64,000 bases of DNA from Burkholderiales bacterium RIFCSPLOWO2_12_FULL_61_40 (GTDB lineage: Bacteria > Pseudomonadota > Gammaproteobacteria > Burkholderiales > Burkholderiaceae_C), in NCBI GenBank assembly GCA_001770935.1, contig MESI01000032.1, positions 1 through 64,000 of the forward strand, written 5' to 3'. The translations under genes and the position numbers were made by a program. Below, in pieces: positions 37,920 to 48,100 of the stretch. The notes below the pieces were generated by a model. That model worked only from the letters and a program-made list of their open reading frames with translations. It searched no databases and was not told where the DNA came from. The number at the start of each line of letters is the position of its first letter. The first letter of the stretch is position 1.

Positions 37920-39014
37920 ATGCAATTTACGTCCACTCAAAAAAGTTTTACCGCCTGGAGCCTGATTGCCGCGCTCCTGGCCGGTGTGTTGTGGCTGTTG
38001 GCCCCGGTGCTGGCGCCCTTCGTTGTCGCGGCGGTATTGGCTTACGCGTTGACGCCCTTGGTGAATTGGCTGGACGACTTGGGGCGTGGCCGCATTCCCC
38101 GCCTGTTGGCGGTGCTGATTGTGGAAGTGGTGTTCGTCGTGCTGTTCTTGGGGGTGCTGCTTTTGATTGTTCCCATTCTGGCCAAGGAAATGCCTTTGAT
38201 GCGCGAGCAGTTGCCGGTGTTGCTGGACAGTGCGAATACTGCGTTGGCGCCGCTGCTCAAGCAGTGGGGTATTCCCTTTTCCCTGGATGTGGGCAATATC
38301 AAGGCGTTTGTTCTCAAATACCTCAACGCCAACTTTGAAGATGCCTTTGGGTCCGTGATTGCATCGCTCAAACTGGGTGGCAGTGTGGCCTTTGCCCTGA
38401 TTGGCAATGCCATTTTGATCCCGGTGTCCTTGTTTTACCTGTTGATGGAATGGGATCTGTTTGTGGGGCAGGTTCGTGAGTTGGTACCCCCGCGCCTGCG
38501 GGCCGCCAATGACAGCTTTATGCAGGAGGCGGATGCCGTGTTGGGCCAGTACCTGCGGGGGCAGTTGCTGGTCATGGGCATTCTGGCGGTGTATTACAGC
38601 GTGGGCTTGGCCCTGTTCGGGCTGGACCTGGCCCTGCCGATTGGAATATTTACCGGGTTGGCCATTTTTGTTCCCTATCTTGGGTTCGGCTTGGGTCTGA
38701 TTCTGGCAATTTTTGCCGGTTTGTTGGAATTTTCTGCCAATTCTGGCGTGGGCTACACCGTGGCGATGGTCGGCGTTGTGTATGGTGTGGGGCAGGTGGT
38801 GGAGAGCCTTTTCTTGACGCCACGTCTGGTTGGCGAGCGCATTGGCTTGCATCCCCTGGCGGTCATTTTTGCCTTGTTGGCCTTTGGTCAGTTGCTCGGG
38901 TTTGTGGGTGTGCTGATTGCGCTGCCTGTCAGCGCCGTGCTGCTGGTGGCGATACGCCGGCTAAAAGCAGGGTACTTGGCCAGCCGCCTGTACCAGGGCG
39001 CCAACAACAGCTGA
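37920..39014 (+). CDS. AI-2E/PerM-family membrane transporter
   Basis: A 364-residue polytopic inner-membrane protein of the AI-2E (PerM) family with about eight hydrophobic segments; typical are [20 protein letters not shown] near the start and the C-terminal [20 protein letters not shown]. Family members have been linked to signal-molecule export or ion antiport; the substrate here is unknown. hda begins 11 nt downstream, so the two genes likely share a transcript. Confidence 0.9.
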   Translation: MQFTSTQKSFTAWSLIAALLAGVLWLLAPVLAPFVVAAVLAYALTPLVNWLDDLGRGRIPRLLAVLIVEVVFVVLFLGVLLLIVPILAKEMPLMREQLPVLLDSANTALAPLLKQWGIPFSLDVGNIKAFVLKYLNANFEDAFGSVIASLKLGGSVAFALIGNAILIPVSLFYLLMEWDLFVGQVRELVPPRLRAANDSFMQEADAVLGQYLRGQLLVMGILAVYYSVGLALFGLDLALPIGIFTGLAIFVPYLGFGLGLILAIFAGLLEFSANSGVGYTVAMVGVVYGVGQVVESLFLTPRLVGERIGLHPLAVIFALLAFGQLLGFVGVLIALPVSAVLLVAIRRLKAGYLASRLYQGANNS

Positions 39015-39025
39015 TAGACAGATTT

Positions 39026-39712
39026 ATGAAACAGATTGCGTTGGACATTGGTTTGTTTGCAGGCCCCACATTGGCAAATTTTTGTGCCGGACCGAATGAG
39101 GCAGCCCTTCAACACCTGCAGTTGTGGGTGGGGGCCAAAGCCAGTGCACACAGCCGATCGCCGGTTCCCACCTATTTTTGGGGGCCCGGTGGAAGCGGTA
39201 AAAGCCATTTGCTCAAGGCCGCCCGCGAGGCGCTGCGAGAGCAAGGCGCACGGGTGGGCTGGCTGGATGCCTCGGTGCAGGATGCACCCGAATTCAGTGA
39301 GTCCTGGGCCGCCGTGGTGCTGGACGATGTGCACCTGTACACGGCCGAGCAGCAGCAGACCGCGTTCAATTGGTTTGTCCACGCGCAGACCTACCAACGC
39401 CCCGTGCTGGCGGCCGGTGAATTTCCGCCGGTGGAGCTTAAATTGCGGGACGATCTTCGTACCCGCCTGGGGTGGGGCCACATTTTTGGAATGCAACTGC
39501 TGGGCGAGCCTGAACGCCGGTCCGTGCTGCGCCAGGCGGCGGACGAGCGTGGTGTGTTTTTGAGCGACGAGGTCATGGACTTCATGCTGACACGCTTCAG
39601 CCGCGACCTCGGTAGCCTGATGGAATTATTGGAATTGCTGGATGGATACGCTTTGCAAACCAAACGGGCGATCACCATCCCCCTGATCAAATCTATGATG
39701 GAAAACGTATGA
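39026..39712 (+). CDS. hda: DnaA regulatory inactivator Hda
   Basis: AAA+ protein that, with the sliding clamp, stimulates ATP hydrolysis by DnaA to limit re-initiation. The 228-residue chain is DnaA-like: N-terminal clamp-binding stretch (QIALDIGLF), Walker A GPGGSGKSH, Walker B VVLDDVH and the sensor/arginine region (LRDDLRTRLGWG). The stop overlaps the start of the HAD gene by ATGA, giving translational coupling. Confidence 0.93.
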   Translation: MKQIALDIGLFAGPTLANFCAGPNEAALQHLQLWVGAKASAHSRSPVPTYFWGPGGSGKSHLLKAAREALREQGARVGWLDASVQDAPEFSESWAAVVLDDVHLYTAEQQQTAFNWFVHAQTYQRPVLAAGEFPPVELKLRDDLRTRLGWGHIFGMQLLGEPERRSVLRQAADERGVFLSDEVMDFMLTRFSRDLGSLMELLELLDGYALQTKRAITIPLIKSMMENV

Positions 39713-40395
39713 CGCTTCGCAAACTGGCGCTTTTTGACCTTGACCATACGCTGATTCCCCTCGATTCGGACCACGCCTGGGGCGAGTTCAGCACCGCACG
39801 CGGTTGGACCGATTCGATTGGCTTCAAGCGCCAAAATGACGCGTTTTACGCGCAGTACCAAGCCGGAACACTGGATGTCGCGGCCTATGTACGCTTTGCA
39901 ACCGCAGCGGTGGTTCGCCAGGGTGCTATCAATTCAATAGCTGCCCACGCTGATTTCATGCGGACCGTGATTCAAATGGCCATACAACCCCAAGCGCTGG
40001 AGCTGGTGCGCCAGCACCAGCGGGCGGGGGATACGGTGATCATCGTGACTGCCACCAATGAATTTGTTACGCGTCCGATTGCCCAGGCGTTCGGCGTGGA
40101 TGAGCTGATTGCCGTGGAGCTGGAGCGCGATACCAGCCCTGGCGGAACGGGCTGGTTCACCGGTGCCATACAGGGGGTACCCTCTTTTCGCGAGGGCAAG
40201 GTGACCCGGGTGACGCAGTGGTTGCACACCCATGGGTTGGATTGGGGTGCGGTGCACACGACGTTTTATTCTGATTCCATCAACGATCTGCCCCTGATGG
40301 AGAAGGCCACGGTGCCGGTGGCCACCAATCCGGATGACCGCCTGCGTGCGATTGCCCAGGAGCGGCAATGGCGCATACTCAACCTGTTTACCTGA
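39709..40395 (+). CDS. HAD-superfamily (subfamily IB) phosphatase, SerB-like
   Basis: A 228-residue HAD hydrolase with all four motifs: LFDLDHTLIP (Asp nucleophile and acid/base), VTATN (motif II), the Lys in REGKVTRV (motif III) and YSDSINDLPLM (motif IV). It resembles phosphoserine phosphatase-like proteins of unknown substrate. The stop of hda overlaps its start. A dispersed-repeat copy is read in frame at 39924-39950 (GAINSIAAHA) in the helical cap region between motifs I and II. Confidence 0.9.
   Translation: MTLRKLALFDLDHTLIPLDSDHAWGEFSTARGWTDSIGFKRQNDAFYAQYQAGTLDVAAYVRFATAAVVRQGAINSIAAHADFMRTVIQMAIQPQALELVRQHQRAGDTVIIVTATNEFVTRPIAQAFGVDELIAVELERDTSPGGTGWFTGAIQGVPSFREGKVTRVTQWLHTHGLDWGAVHTTFYSDSINDLPLMEKATVPVATNPDDRLRAIAQERQWRILNLFT
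39924..39950 (+). repeat. Dispersed palindromic repeat, copy 7 (inside the HAD gene)
   Basis: GTGCTATCAATTCAATAGCT followed by GCCCACGC: the palindromic core (GCTATCAATTCAATAGC) is well preserved and the GCGC part is changed to CACGC. It is translated as GAINSIAAHA. Confidence 0.6.
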
Positions 40396-40426
40396 GCTGC
40401 GGCTTGTCCCATAATTTTCAAAAATA

Positions 40427-42040
40427 ATGATTAAAAAATTCATCGATAAACTCATCGACAAGTCAGCCACTGCATTGGGGCGCGGCAAAAAGCCGCGGTT
40501 CGGCAAACGGGTCGAAGTACCCGTGCAAATCCATGGTATTGATCCCTCCTTGGTGGACGACCGTGCCAATAACGTGGTGCATACCCTCAAACAGGCGGGT
40601 TTTGAAGCCTATATCGTGGGCGGTGCGGTGCGTGATCTGCTGGTGGGTTTGGGCCCCAAAGATTTTGATGTGGCCACCAATGCCACACCGGAGCAGGTGA
40701 AAAGCCTGTTTCGGCGTGCCTTCATCATTGGGCGGCGTTTTCGCATCGTTCATGTGGTGTATGGCCGGGGCCGTGAACACGAAGTGATTGAAGTGTCCAC
40801 CTTCCGCGCCTACCTGAACAATGCTGCCGCCGAACAGGTGGCGGGCAACGAGAAAACCAGCAAGAGCGAACTGGCCGGCATGAAGCACGCGGTGGACTCC
40901 ACCGGGCGTGTCTTGCGCGACAACGTCTGGGGGCCCCAGGAAGAGGACGCGGTGCGGCGTGACTTTACGGTCAACGCGATGTACTACGACCCCGAAACCC
41001 AGATTGTGGTGGATTACCACGGCGGCCTCAAAGACGCCAAAAATCTGACCCTGCGCATGATTGGGGACCCGGCCACCCGTTACCGCGAAGACCCGGTGCG
41101 CATCATCCGGGCCGTGCGTTTTGCCGCCAAACTGAGTCCTTTGGGCTTCAAGTTAGAAGCCAAAACGGCGGCTCCCCTGGTGAAGTCGCAGCAATTGCTG
41201 GCCGACGTGCCGCAAAGCCGCCTGTTTGATGAAATGCTCAAGCTGCTGCAGACCGGGCACTCCCTGGCCTCCATTGCGCAGCTCAAGCTCCTGGGGATGG
41301 CAACGGGCATCTACCCGCTGCTGGATGTGGTGGTGGAACGTGCCGAGCAGGTTTTTGTGAATGCCGCGTTGCGGGACACGGACCGTCGTATTGCCGAAGG
41401 CAAGCCCGTGGCACCCAGCTTCCTGTTGGCCTGTGTGCTGTGGGCCGATGTGCGCGAAGGCTGGGCCAAGCGCATCAATGAGCGCCAGCACGCGCACCCC
41501 GCGCTCCAGGATGCCATTGACGATGTGTTCAACGCGCGTATCGGTGATGTCTCCGGGCGTGGAAAACTGGCCGGCGACATGCGCGAGATCTGGATGATGC
41601 AGCCCCGTTTTGAAAAGCGGGTGGGCAGTACACCGTTTGGCCTGGCCGAACAAGCCCGGTTTCGGGCGGCGTTTGACTTTATGCGATTGCGTGCTGAAGC
41701 CGGTGAAATTGATGAAGTGCTGGCCGACTGGTGGCAAGAGTTCAGCATGGCCAGCGATACGCTGCGCCAGGACATGGTGGACCAGGTGCGTGAAGAGCAA
41801 CACCAACGCCAGCGGGCGCCACGGGTGCACCGCGCACCCCGACCGCAGACGCAGGCCGAATCCGGGTTACAGCCCCCGGCGGCCTCTGACGCGCCCGCGT
41901 TGAAACCCTCCGAAACGCAAGACGACATGGGCGATGGTGGGGCGCCCCGCAAGCGCCGTCGCCGTCGCCGCTCAGGTGCCGCCAAAGATTCCGGCGCCCC
42001 AGGCAATGGCTCTGGCGGTGGCGCGGAGAACGGCGCTTAA
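40427..42040 (+). CDS. pcnB: Poly(A) polymerase I
   Basis: Adds poly(A) tails to RNA 3' ends, promoting decay. The 537 residues have the class II nucleotidyltransferase head (YIVGGAVRDLLVGLGPKDFD; catalytic Asp pair in DFD), the EVSTFR strand, the RDFTVNAMYYD motif and the RNA-binding helical domain. The C-terminus is a long basic tail (PRKRRRRRRSGAAK) preceded by a Pro-rich linker, typical of PcnB but more extended than E. coli's. folK follows after 8 nt, the pcnB-folK order seen in many proteobacteria. Confidence 0.95.
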   Translation: MIKKFIDKLIDKSATALGRGKKPRFGKRVEVPVQIHGIDPSLVDDRANNVVHTLKQAGFEAYIVGGAVRDLLVGLGPKDFDVATNATPEQVKSLFRRAFIIGRRFRIVHVVYGRGREHEVIEVSTFRAYLNNAAAEQVAGNEKTSKSELAGMKHAVDSTGRVLRDNVWGPQEEDAVRRDFTVNAMYYDPETQIVVDYHGGLKDAKNLTLRMIGDPATRYREDPVRIIRAVRFAAKLSPLGFKLEAKTAAPLVKSQQLLADVPQSRLFDEMLKLLQTGHSLASIAQLKLLGMATGIYPLLDVVVERAEQVFVNAALRDTDRRIAEGKPVAPSFLLACVLWADVREGWAKRINERQHAHPALQDAIDDVFNARIGDVSGRGKLAGDMREIWMMQPRFEKRVGSTPFGLAEQARFRAAFDFMRLRAEAGEIDEVLADWWQEFSMASDTLRQDMVDQVREEQHQRQRAPRVHRAPRPQTQAESGLQPPAASDAPALKPSETQDDMGDGGAPRKRRRRRRSGAAKDSGAPGNGSGGGAENGA

Positions 42041-42048
42041 GGCCTGTT

Positions 42049-42519
42049 GTGCGCGAGTGGGTGACCGTCTTTGTCGGTATCGGGGCCAATTTGGGGGAGC
42101 CCTGTGCCGCTGTTCTGAATGCGGTGCAAGAAATGGCCGGTCTCGATGGTGTGGCGGCTGTTCGCCGGTCCTCCCTGTATGCCAGTACGCCCATCGAGTC
42201 CAGCGGCCCAGACTACGTGAATGCCGTCGTGGAACTCAAGACTAGCCTGACGGCTCTGGAATTGTTGGCGCAACTTCAGGCCATCGAATCCAAGGCGGGC
42301 CGCGAACGTCCCTACCGCAATGCGCCGCGCACCCTGGACCTCGATCTCTTGCTGTTTGGAGATTCCGTCATCCAGAGTGCCACCTTGACCGTTCCCCATC
42401 CCCGCATGTGGGAGCGTGCCTTTGTGCTGTTGCCATTGGTAGAAATTGCACCGGAAATCGTTGGTGCGACCGCGCTTGCACAGGTTCAGGGCCAAACCGT
42501 GCATCGCATCGTCAGCTGA
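42049..42519 (+). CDS. folK: 2-amino-4-hydroxy-6-hydroxymethyldihydropteridine pyrophosphokinase
   Basis: Folate-pathway kinase that pyrophosphorylates the pterin. The 156 residues carry the family's FVGIGANLGEP start, the ASTPIESSGPDYVNAVVELK stretch and the signature RPYRNAPRTLDLDLLLFGD with the two metal-binding Asp residues. The start is GTG at 42049, with AAGG just before; GTG at 42061 (giving MTVFVGIGANLG) is an equally likely start. Cotranscribed with pcnB. Confidence 0.93.
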   Translation: MREWVTVFVGIGANLGEPCAAVLNAVQEMAGLDGVAAVRRSSLYASTPIESSGPDYVNAVVELKTSLTALELLAQLQAIESKAGRERPYRNAPRTLDLDLLLFGDSVIQSATLTVPHPRMWERAFVLLPLVEIAPEIVGATALAQVQGQTVHRIVS

Positions 42520-42642
42520 AGCCGACCCCTTGCACCTCAGCGGGAAAGCCGCGTATTCCAAGGGTTTGCCCTAGCTGAAACTTTGCCTGTTCTGCGCAAT
42601 GCTATGCGGGTAATGATTACAAAATAATTAAAGGACTTGGAC

Positions 42643-44253
42643 ATGCAATTGGACAGACTTCGACTGGCAACCAAGCTGTGGCTCTCGATGGGCGCCATGA
42701 TTGTAGTTTTGGCAATGATTGTTGGTTATGCCGCTGTGGCTTCCGGCAAATCGCGTGCGGATTACGCCGCTGCCAATGCGGCCATGCTGATGCGTATCAA
42801 GGCTGCAAACCAGTGGGCTGCCTTGGCAGACGTCAATGCCACGCGCTCCTATGCGGTCGTGGTGTCCGTGGACCCTGGCGTTGCCACCGCTTTCAAAGGG
42901 GAAATTCAGGAATCCAATGGCAAAATTGACGAGCTCCAGAAATCAATTGAGGCGATGAACTTGTCGGCGCAAGACACTGCGCAAATTGCAAAAATCACTG
43001 AATTCCGTAAAAAGGTGCTGGAAATCAGCGGCCAGACCGCCTTGCTGAAGGTCACCAAGCCCGACGACCTGCCTGCGCTGATCGAGACACAGTACCGCCC
43101 TTCAGTACTGGCAGTACAAGGTGCTTTCAAGGAGTTCGTGGCCATGCAAGATGCGTCCTACGAAAGCATGCGCCTCGCCTACGAGGGGCGGGGGCAGCGC
43201 CTGGTGCTGTCGGCCGGTGTGGCGGTCACGGTGATGATGGCTTGTATTTTGGTGGGGGCGGCCTTTTTGATCCGTTCCATCAAACAGCCCTTGCTGCACG
43301 CCAATGCATTGGCCTCCCGGATCGCCCAGGGCGATCTGAGTGCCCATGTGGACGAGTCACGGGCGGATGAATTCGGCGATTTGATGCGCTCACTGGGCGC
43401 CATGAACCGTTCGCTGGGTCGCATGGTGTCGGAGGTGCGTGGTAGCACCGACAGCATCGCCACCGCCAGTGCCGAGATCGCCAGCGGCAACAACGACCTG
43501 GCCCAACGCACCGAGCAAACGTCGAGCAACCTGCAATCCACCGCATCCAGCATGGATGCGCTGACCTCCATGGTGCAGCACAGTGCGGACAATGCCCGCC
43601 AGGCCAGTACATTGGCGGCCAGTGCGTCCTCGGTGGCCCAGCGGGGTGGCGCAGTGGTGACGCAGGTGGTGGCCACCATGCAGGAAATCGATGCCAGCAG
43701 CAAAAAGATCTCGGACATCATTGGGGTCATTGATGGCATTGCCTTCCAGACCAATATTCTGGCTTTGAACGCCGCAGTCGAAGCCGCCCGCGCGGGTGAG
43801 CAGGGGCGCGGTTTTGCGGTGGTGGCCAGCGAAGTGCGCAGCTTGGCCCAGCGCAGTGCCGATGCCGCCAAGGAGATCAAAGGTCTGATCGGCACCTCGG
43901 TGGCCAAAGTGCAGTCCGGCACCAAACTGGTAACCGACGCCGGTACCACCATGGATGAAATTGTGCAGTCGGTTCGCCGCGTGGCGGACGTTGTCTCCGA
44001 AATCACGGCCGCTGCCTCGGAGCAGAGTTCTGGCATTGCGGGTGTCAACCAGTCCATTGGAAACCTGGACCAGATGACGCAGCAAAACGCCGCTCTGGTG
44101 GAGCAAAGCGCCGCCGCAGCGGAAAGTCTGCGTGAGCAGGCCGACCGCATGAAGCAGGCCGTGGCGGTGTTTAAGGTGGCAGACAGTTACCACCAGGTCG
44201 ATCGGGGGAACCCATCGGGCCATAGAGCGCAGGCTATTGCGTATACCAAGTAA
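42643..44253 (+). CDS. Methyl-accepting chemotaxis protein (four-helix-bundle sensor)
   Basis: A 536-residue chemoreceptor. TM1 (about 10-32) and TM2 (about 185-210) bracket a periplasmic helical sensor (about 35-185) of the four-helix-bundle/CHASE3-like type, rich in Ala and Gln. HAMP follows ([20 protein letters not shown]), then the methylation helices and the hairpin tip [18 protein letters not shown]. The end lacks a CheR pentapeptide. The ATG at 42643 with ribosome site AAAGGAC is preferred over a TTG 6 nt earlier. The neighbouring kinase and HD-GYP regulator suggest a shared signalling theme. Confidence 0.92.
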   Translation: MQLDRLRLATKLWLSMGAMIVVLAMIVGYAAVASGKSRADYAAANAAMLMRIKAANQWAALADVNATRSYAVVVSVDPGVATAFKGEIQESNGKIDELQKSIEAMNLSAQDTAQIAKITEFRKKVLEISGQTALLKVTKPDDLPALIETQYRPSVLAVQGAFKEFVAMQDASYESMRLAYEGRGQRLVLSAGVAVTVMMACILVGAAFLIRSIKQPLLHANALASRIAQGDLSAHVDESRADEFGDLMRSLGAMNRSLGRMVSEVRGSTDSIATASAEIASGNNDLAQRTEQTSSNLQSTASSMDALTSMVQHSADNARQASTLAASASSVAQRGGAVVTQVVATMQEIDASSKKISDIIGVIDGIAFQTNILALNAAVEAARAGEQGRGFAVVASEVRSLAQRSADAAKEIKGLIGTSVAKVQSGTKLVTDAGTTMDEIVQSVRRVADVVSEITAAASEQSSGIAGVNQSIGNLDQMTQQNAALVEQSAAAAESLREQADRMKQAVAVFKVADSYHQVDRGNPSGHRAQAIAYTK

Positions 44254-44317
44254 CTGGGGTATGTTTCACCCGGGCCAGGGGTGTTGTGCGGGATGCTTTG
44301 GGCTGTAGGGGTACCAA

Positions 44318-45880
44318 ATGAATTCCATCCGAATTAGGCTGATTGTCCTGTTCATCGTCGTGACGGCAACGACGCTGACTGTGTTTGGCATGTATGCGCG
44401 TTTTCAGCTGTCTCGCACGCTGGAAAATCGCTTCTCGCAACTGACCCATGCCACATTGACGCGGCTGGAAATCAGCGTATCGGAGCCCATGTGGAATTTC
44501 GATGCCAGTGGCATTTTCAGCATCCTGGAAGCTGAGATGCTGCAATCGGAGGTGAATGCCATCCAGGTGTTTGATTCCCAAATGCGCCCCTTCGTCAGTG
44601 CTGCGCGGGACAGTCAGGGCCATATTGTTGCGGGTTCCGCACTCGGTTCAAGCCAGGGTGTATCCGTGGAAACGGAGTTGTTCCGTGGCGGCCGGGATGC
44701 GGTTTCCGCACTGCCTGCCGGAACCCAACGCAAGCCCTTGGGGCATGTGGTGGTCTATTTTTCACGCGATCACATTGACGAGGCATTGCATGCGGATGCC
44801 GTGCGCTGGATTTCCGAGGCGCTGGTCATTGATACGGTGCTGGTGTTGGCCTTGACACTGAGCCTGGGCATGGTGTTCAAGCCCTTGCGGCGATTGCGCG
44901 ATGCCTTGTTTGATCTGGCACGCCAAGGCGGAGACGAAGTCCAGGAGCTTCCAGAAACCGAACGCACCGAATTTGGCGAAGTGATCCAGGGCTTTAACCA
45001 AACCCAGCGCAAGCTCAAACAGGTCATGCTCAGGCATTCGCAGGCCGAAGAAGCGGCCCGCACGGCAGCCGCCAAGACAGAGCAAGCCTACGCGGAACTG
45101 CAGTCTGCGCAGCAGTCATTGCTGCAGTCTGAAAAGCTCGCCAGTTTGGGCTCCCTGGTGGCGGGTGTGGCGCACGAAATCAATACCCCGGTAGGCATTA
45201 CCCTGACCAGCGCCTCGGTGCTTCTCGAATCGACGCAGAAGCTGCAAAATACGCTGGCAAGCGGTGTCATTCGAAAATCCGAGATTGTTGCTTATACCGA
45301 GTTGGCTACAGAGAGTGTGCAACTGATCGTCAGCAACGCCGAGCGTGCCGCCCACTTGATCCAAAGCTTCAAACAGGTCGCGGTCGACCAGACCAGTGAG
45401 CAGCGGCGCCAGTATGCTTTGAAGTCTTACCTGGACGAGGTCATGTCCAGCCTACACCCTGTGCTGCGAAAGGCGCGGGCCCAGGTCACGATTACGTGCC
45501 CGTCCACCATTTTTCTGGATGGTTATCCAGGTGCCATGGCGCAGGTGCTGACCAATTTGACGATGAACGCCCTGACCCATGCGTTCAAGGACGAAGCGGG
45601 CGGAAAGATTGAAATTCTGGCGGAGCTGGAGGGCGAGACGGTCTGCATGCGTTTTTGCGATGACGGCTGCGGCATTGCACCGGAGCACCTTGGCAAGGTT
45701 TTCGATCCATTTTTCACCACGCGCCGCGGATTGGGGGGGACAGGGCTGGGGCTCAATATCGTCTTTAACATCATGGTCAAGCAGTTTGGCGGAACAATCA
45801 CCGTCAACAGTGCGTTAGGAAAAGGCAGCTGCTTTGTTTTGCAGTTTCCGCGCATTAGCCCGGTGACCGCACAAAAATGA
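44318..45880 (+). CDS. Membrane sensor histidine kinase
   Basis: A 520-residue kinase with TM1 (about 7-27) and TM2 (about 168-185) around a ~140-residue periplasmic sensor, a HAMP-like linker (FKPLRRLRDALFDLARQGGD), a coiled coil, the H-box (GSLVAGVAHEINTPVGITLT), and an HATPase domain (N-box LTNLTMNALTHAFKD, G1 DDGCGI, G2 GTGLGLN). It is followed 30 nt later by a response regulator with an HD-GYP output, so the two very likely form a two-component pair. Confidence 0.9.
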   Translation: MNSIRIRLIVLFIVVTATTLTVFGMYARFQLSRTLENRFSQLTHATLTRLEISVSEPMWNFDASGIFSILEAEMLQSEVNAIQVFDSQMRPFVSAARDSQGHIVAGSALGSSQGVSVETELFRGGRDAVSALPAGTQRKPLGHVVVYFSRDHIDEALHADAVRWISEALVIDTVLVLALTLSLGMVFKPLRRLRDALFDLARQGGDEVQELPETERTEFGEVIQGFNQTQRKLKQVMLRHSQAEEAARTAAAKTEQAYAELQSAQQSLLQSEKLASLGSLVAGVAHEINTPVGITLTSASVLLESTQKLQNTLASGVIRKSEIVAYTELATESVQLIVSNAERAAHLIQSFKQVAVDQTSEQRRQYALKSYLDEVMSSLHPVLRKARAQVTITCPSTIFLDGYPGAMAQVLTNLTMNALTHAFKDEAGGKIEILAELEGETVCMRFCDDGCGIAPEHLGKVFDPFFTTRRGLGGTGLGLNIVFNIMVKQFGGTITVNSALGKGSCFVLQFPRISPVTAQK

Positions 45881-45910
45881 ACGGGACTGAATTGCAACGG
45901 GAGACTATGT

Positions 45911-47506
45911 ATGGAAAACGGCCCTTCCTCCACTGAGGACGATTGGATCATTGACGATGACGGCATGCCGCCAGCCGCGGTGACGCCCGACACGCTGCCT
46001 TGGCGGATTTTGATCGTCGACGACGAGGCCGATATCCATGCGGTGACACGGCTGGTTTTGGGCGGGGTGACCTTCAAGGGGCGCTCTGTGGAGCTCTTGT
46101 CTGCTTACAGCGGTGCCGAAGGCTTTCAGGTGCTGGCCAAGGAGCCCGACATTGCCTTGGTTTTGCTGGATGTGGTGATGGAGTCGGACGATGCCGGCCT
46201 CAAGCTGGCCCAGCGGATTCGTGGTGAGTTGAATAACTCATTGGTCCGCATTGTTCTGCGCACCGGACAGCCCGGTCAGGCCCCGGAAGAGCGGGTCATT
46301 GTTGATTTTGACATTAACGATTACAAGTCCAAAACCGAGCTGACCAAGCAAAAGCTGTTCACCACCGTCATTGCGTCTTTGCGGGCTTATGAAGGGCTGG
46401 TGACCATAGAGCGCAACCGCGTGGGCCTGAGCAAAATCCTGCGCGGAGCCAGCAATTTGTACCAGCTGCGGTCGTTACAGGAGTTCGCTTCTGGTGTGCT
46501 GAACCAGGTCAATGCCATTCTGGATATGGGCTCGCATGGTGAACTGTGCGTTTTGCAAAATGACCGTGTGGATGAACCGGACGGCCCTGCCGTGCTGGCT
46601 GGAACGGGGCCGTATGCAGTGCTGGCAGAGCAGAAAGTGCTGCCACCGGACCATGCTTGGTCCGCCATGATTTCTCAGGTGTTACGTGACAAACAAAGCA
46701 TGTTCAAGGCGACGGTGGATGCCCTGTACATCAGCGCCTCGCAGGGGCGTGAGTTTGTCATTGTCCTGACCCCGCCTTGGCCTTTGGGCGAGTTGCAGCG
46801 CAACTTGCTGGGTGTGTTTTGCGAGCGCATAGCGGCAGCCTTTGACAACCTGCAAATGTACGACCAGGTGCAAAAAGCCCAGGAAGCCACCGTATCGGCG
46901 CTGGCAGATCTGGTCGAATCACGCGATATTGAAACGGGAGGCCATATCCACCGGGTCGCCAAACTGACGGACGCGATTGCATTGCGCCTGCACGCGGGTG
47001 GCAAGTATCCCGACGAATTTGTGCCCCACTTTCTCACGCACGTCGGCCTGGCCAGCATGCTCCATGATGTGGGCAAGGTGGCAACGCCGGATGCGGTGCT
47101 GCTCAAGCCGGGCTTGCTCACAGCGCAAGAGCGCGTCATCATGGACCTGCATGTGGCGACCGGGGAACTGGTTTTGCGGCGTGCGGCGCAGCGGGTGGAT
47201 GGCGTCAGCTACCTGACCTTTGGTGCGCAGATCGCTGGCGGTCACCACGAGCATTTTGATGGCAATGGATACCCGAATCGCCTGAAAGGCACCGAGATTC
47301 CCTTGAGTGCGCGCATTGTCGCCGTGGTCGATGTGTTTGATGCCCTGCTGCACCGCCGCCCTTACAAAGCGCCTTGGGCTTTGCCCGCCGTCATTGCCTA
47401 TCTGAAGGATCGAAGCGGTAAACAGTTCGATCCCGAGGTGGTGGATGCGTTGCTCGATTTTTTGGAAACGGAACAGCCGGATTGGTTGATCGGAGACGGA
47501 CACTGA
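45911..47506 (+). CDS. Response regulator with DUF3369 and HD-GYP c-di-GMP phosphodiesterase domain
   Basis: A 531-residue three-domain regulator. The receiver (about 32-160) has the acidic pair Asp37/Asp38 and phosphoacceptor Asp87 (VLLDVVM), with Lys in YKSKTELTKQK. A DUF3369 (GAF-like) middle domain follows (about 165-320). The C-terminal HD-GYP domain (about 325-520) has LHDVGKVATPD and GHHEHFDGNGYP, all residues expected for hydrolysis of c-di-GMP. It is thus predicted to lower c-di-GMP on the signal of the upstream kinase, probably favouring motility. Confidence 0.92.
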   Translation: MENGPSSTEDDWIIDDDGMPPAAVTPDTLPWRILIVDDEADIHAVTRLVLGGVTFKGRSVELLSAYSGAEGFQVLAKEPDIALVLLDVVMESDDAGLKLAQRIRGELNNSLVRIVLRTGQPGQAPEERVIVDFDINDYKSKTELTKQKLFTTVIASLRAYEGLVTIERNRVGLSKILRGASNLYQLRSLQEFASGVLNQVNAILDMGSHGELCVLQNDRVDEPDGPAVLAGTGPYAVLAEQKVLPPDHAWSAMISQVLRDKQSMFKATVDALYISASQGREFVIVLTPPWPLGELQRNLLGVFCERIAAAFDNLQMYDQVQKAQEATVSALADLVESRDIETGGHIHRVAKLTDAIALRLHAGGKYPDEFVPHFLTHVGLASMLHDVGKVATPDAVLLKPGLLTAQERVIMDLHVATGELVLRRAAQRVDGVSYLTFGAQIAGGHHEHFDGNGYPNRLKGTEIPLSARIVAVVDVFDALLHRRPYKAPWALPAVIAYLKDRSGKQFDPEVVDALLDFLETEQPDWLIGDGH

Positions 47507-47541
47507 CGGTCAGCCGCATTTAAAAACCACCGGCTGACCGT
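47506..47541 (+). terminator. Putative terminator hairpin between convergent genes
   Basis: ACGGTCAGCCG (47506-47516) pairs perfectly with CGGCTGACCGT (47531-47541) around a 14-nt A-rich loop. It begins at the stop of the HD-GYP gene and faces the end of ridA. T content after the stem is modest (TGTTTC). Confidence 0.65.
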
Positions 47542-47558
47542 TGTTTCACCCCGTGGCC

Positions 47559-48014
47559 TTAGGCCAGTTCGGCAATCAGTTCAATTTCGACGCAGGCGCC
47601 CATGGGAATTTGTGCCACGCCAAAGGCGCTGCGGGCATGTGCACCCTTGGCCCCGAAAACTTCGCCAATCAGCTCACTGGCCCCATTGGTGACCAGGTGC
47701 TGCTCGGTGAATTCACCGGTGGAGTTCACCAGCGACATGAGTTTGACAATACGGGTGACGCGGTTGAGGTCGCCCACGGCGGCGTGCAAGGTACCCATCA
47801 GGTCGATGGCAATGGCGCGGGCAGCGGCTTTGCCTTCTTCGGTGCTCATGGTTTTACCGAGCTGACCGACCCAGGGTTTGCCGTCTTTTTTGGCGATGTG
47901 GCCGCTCAAAAAAACCAAATTTCCGGTTTGGACAAAGGGGACGTAGGCGGCGGCAGGAATGGCCACAGGGGGCAGGGAGATGGAAAGTTCTGTGAGTTTG
48001 TCGTAAACGCTCAT
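47559..48014 (-). CDS. RidA/YjgF-family enamine/imine deaminase
   Basis: A 151-residue RidA-family protein (LVFLSGHIAKKDGKPWVGQL, AARAIAIDLMGTLHAAVGDL, and the C-terminal RSAFGVAQIPMGACVEIE). Family members hydrolyse reactive 2-aminoacrylate intermediates or related imines; the Arg in HARSAFGV is the conserved substrate-binding residue. The length (about 150) is that of the longer YjgF/RutC-like subgroup, so the in vivo substrate may differ from RidA itself. Confidence 0.9.
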   Translation of the reverse strand: MSVYDKLTELSISLPPVAIPAAAYVPFVQTGNLVFLSGHIAKKDGKPWVGQLGKTMSTEEGKAAARAIAIDLMGTLHAAVGDLNRVTRIVKLMSLVNSTGEFTEQHLVTNGASELIGEVFGAKGAHARSAFGVAQIPMGACVEIELIAELA

Positions 48015-48051
48015 GGTGTGTCCTTCAGGAATTATTTTAAATAAAATTGGC

Positions 48052-48100
48052 CTCTAGCCCGCATGCAATAAGCGCAAGCAGCTATCAAAACAATAGCAAA
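48052..48100 (-). repeat. Dispersed palindromic repeat, copy 8 (intergenic)
   Basis: Reads CTCTAGCCCGCATGCAATAA, then GCGCAAGCAGCTATCAAAAC and AATAGCAAA. It is a full-length copy in reverse orientation, occupying most of the gap between ridA and the transglutaminase gene. Confidence 0.75.
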
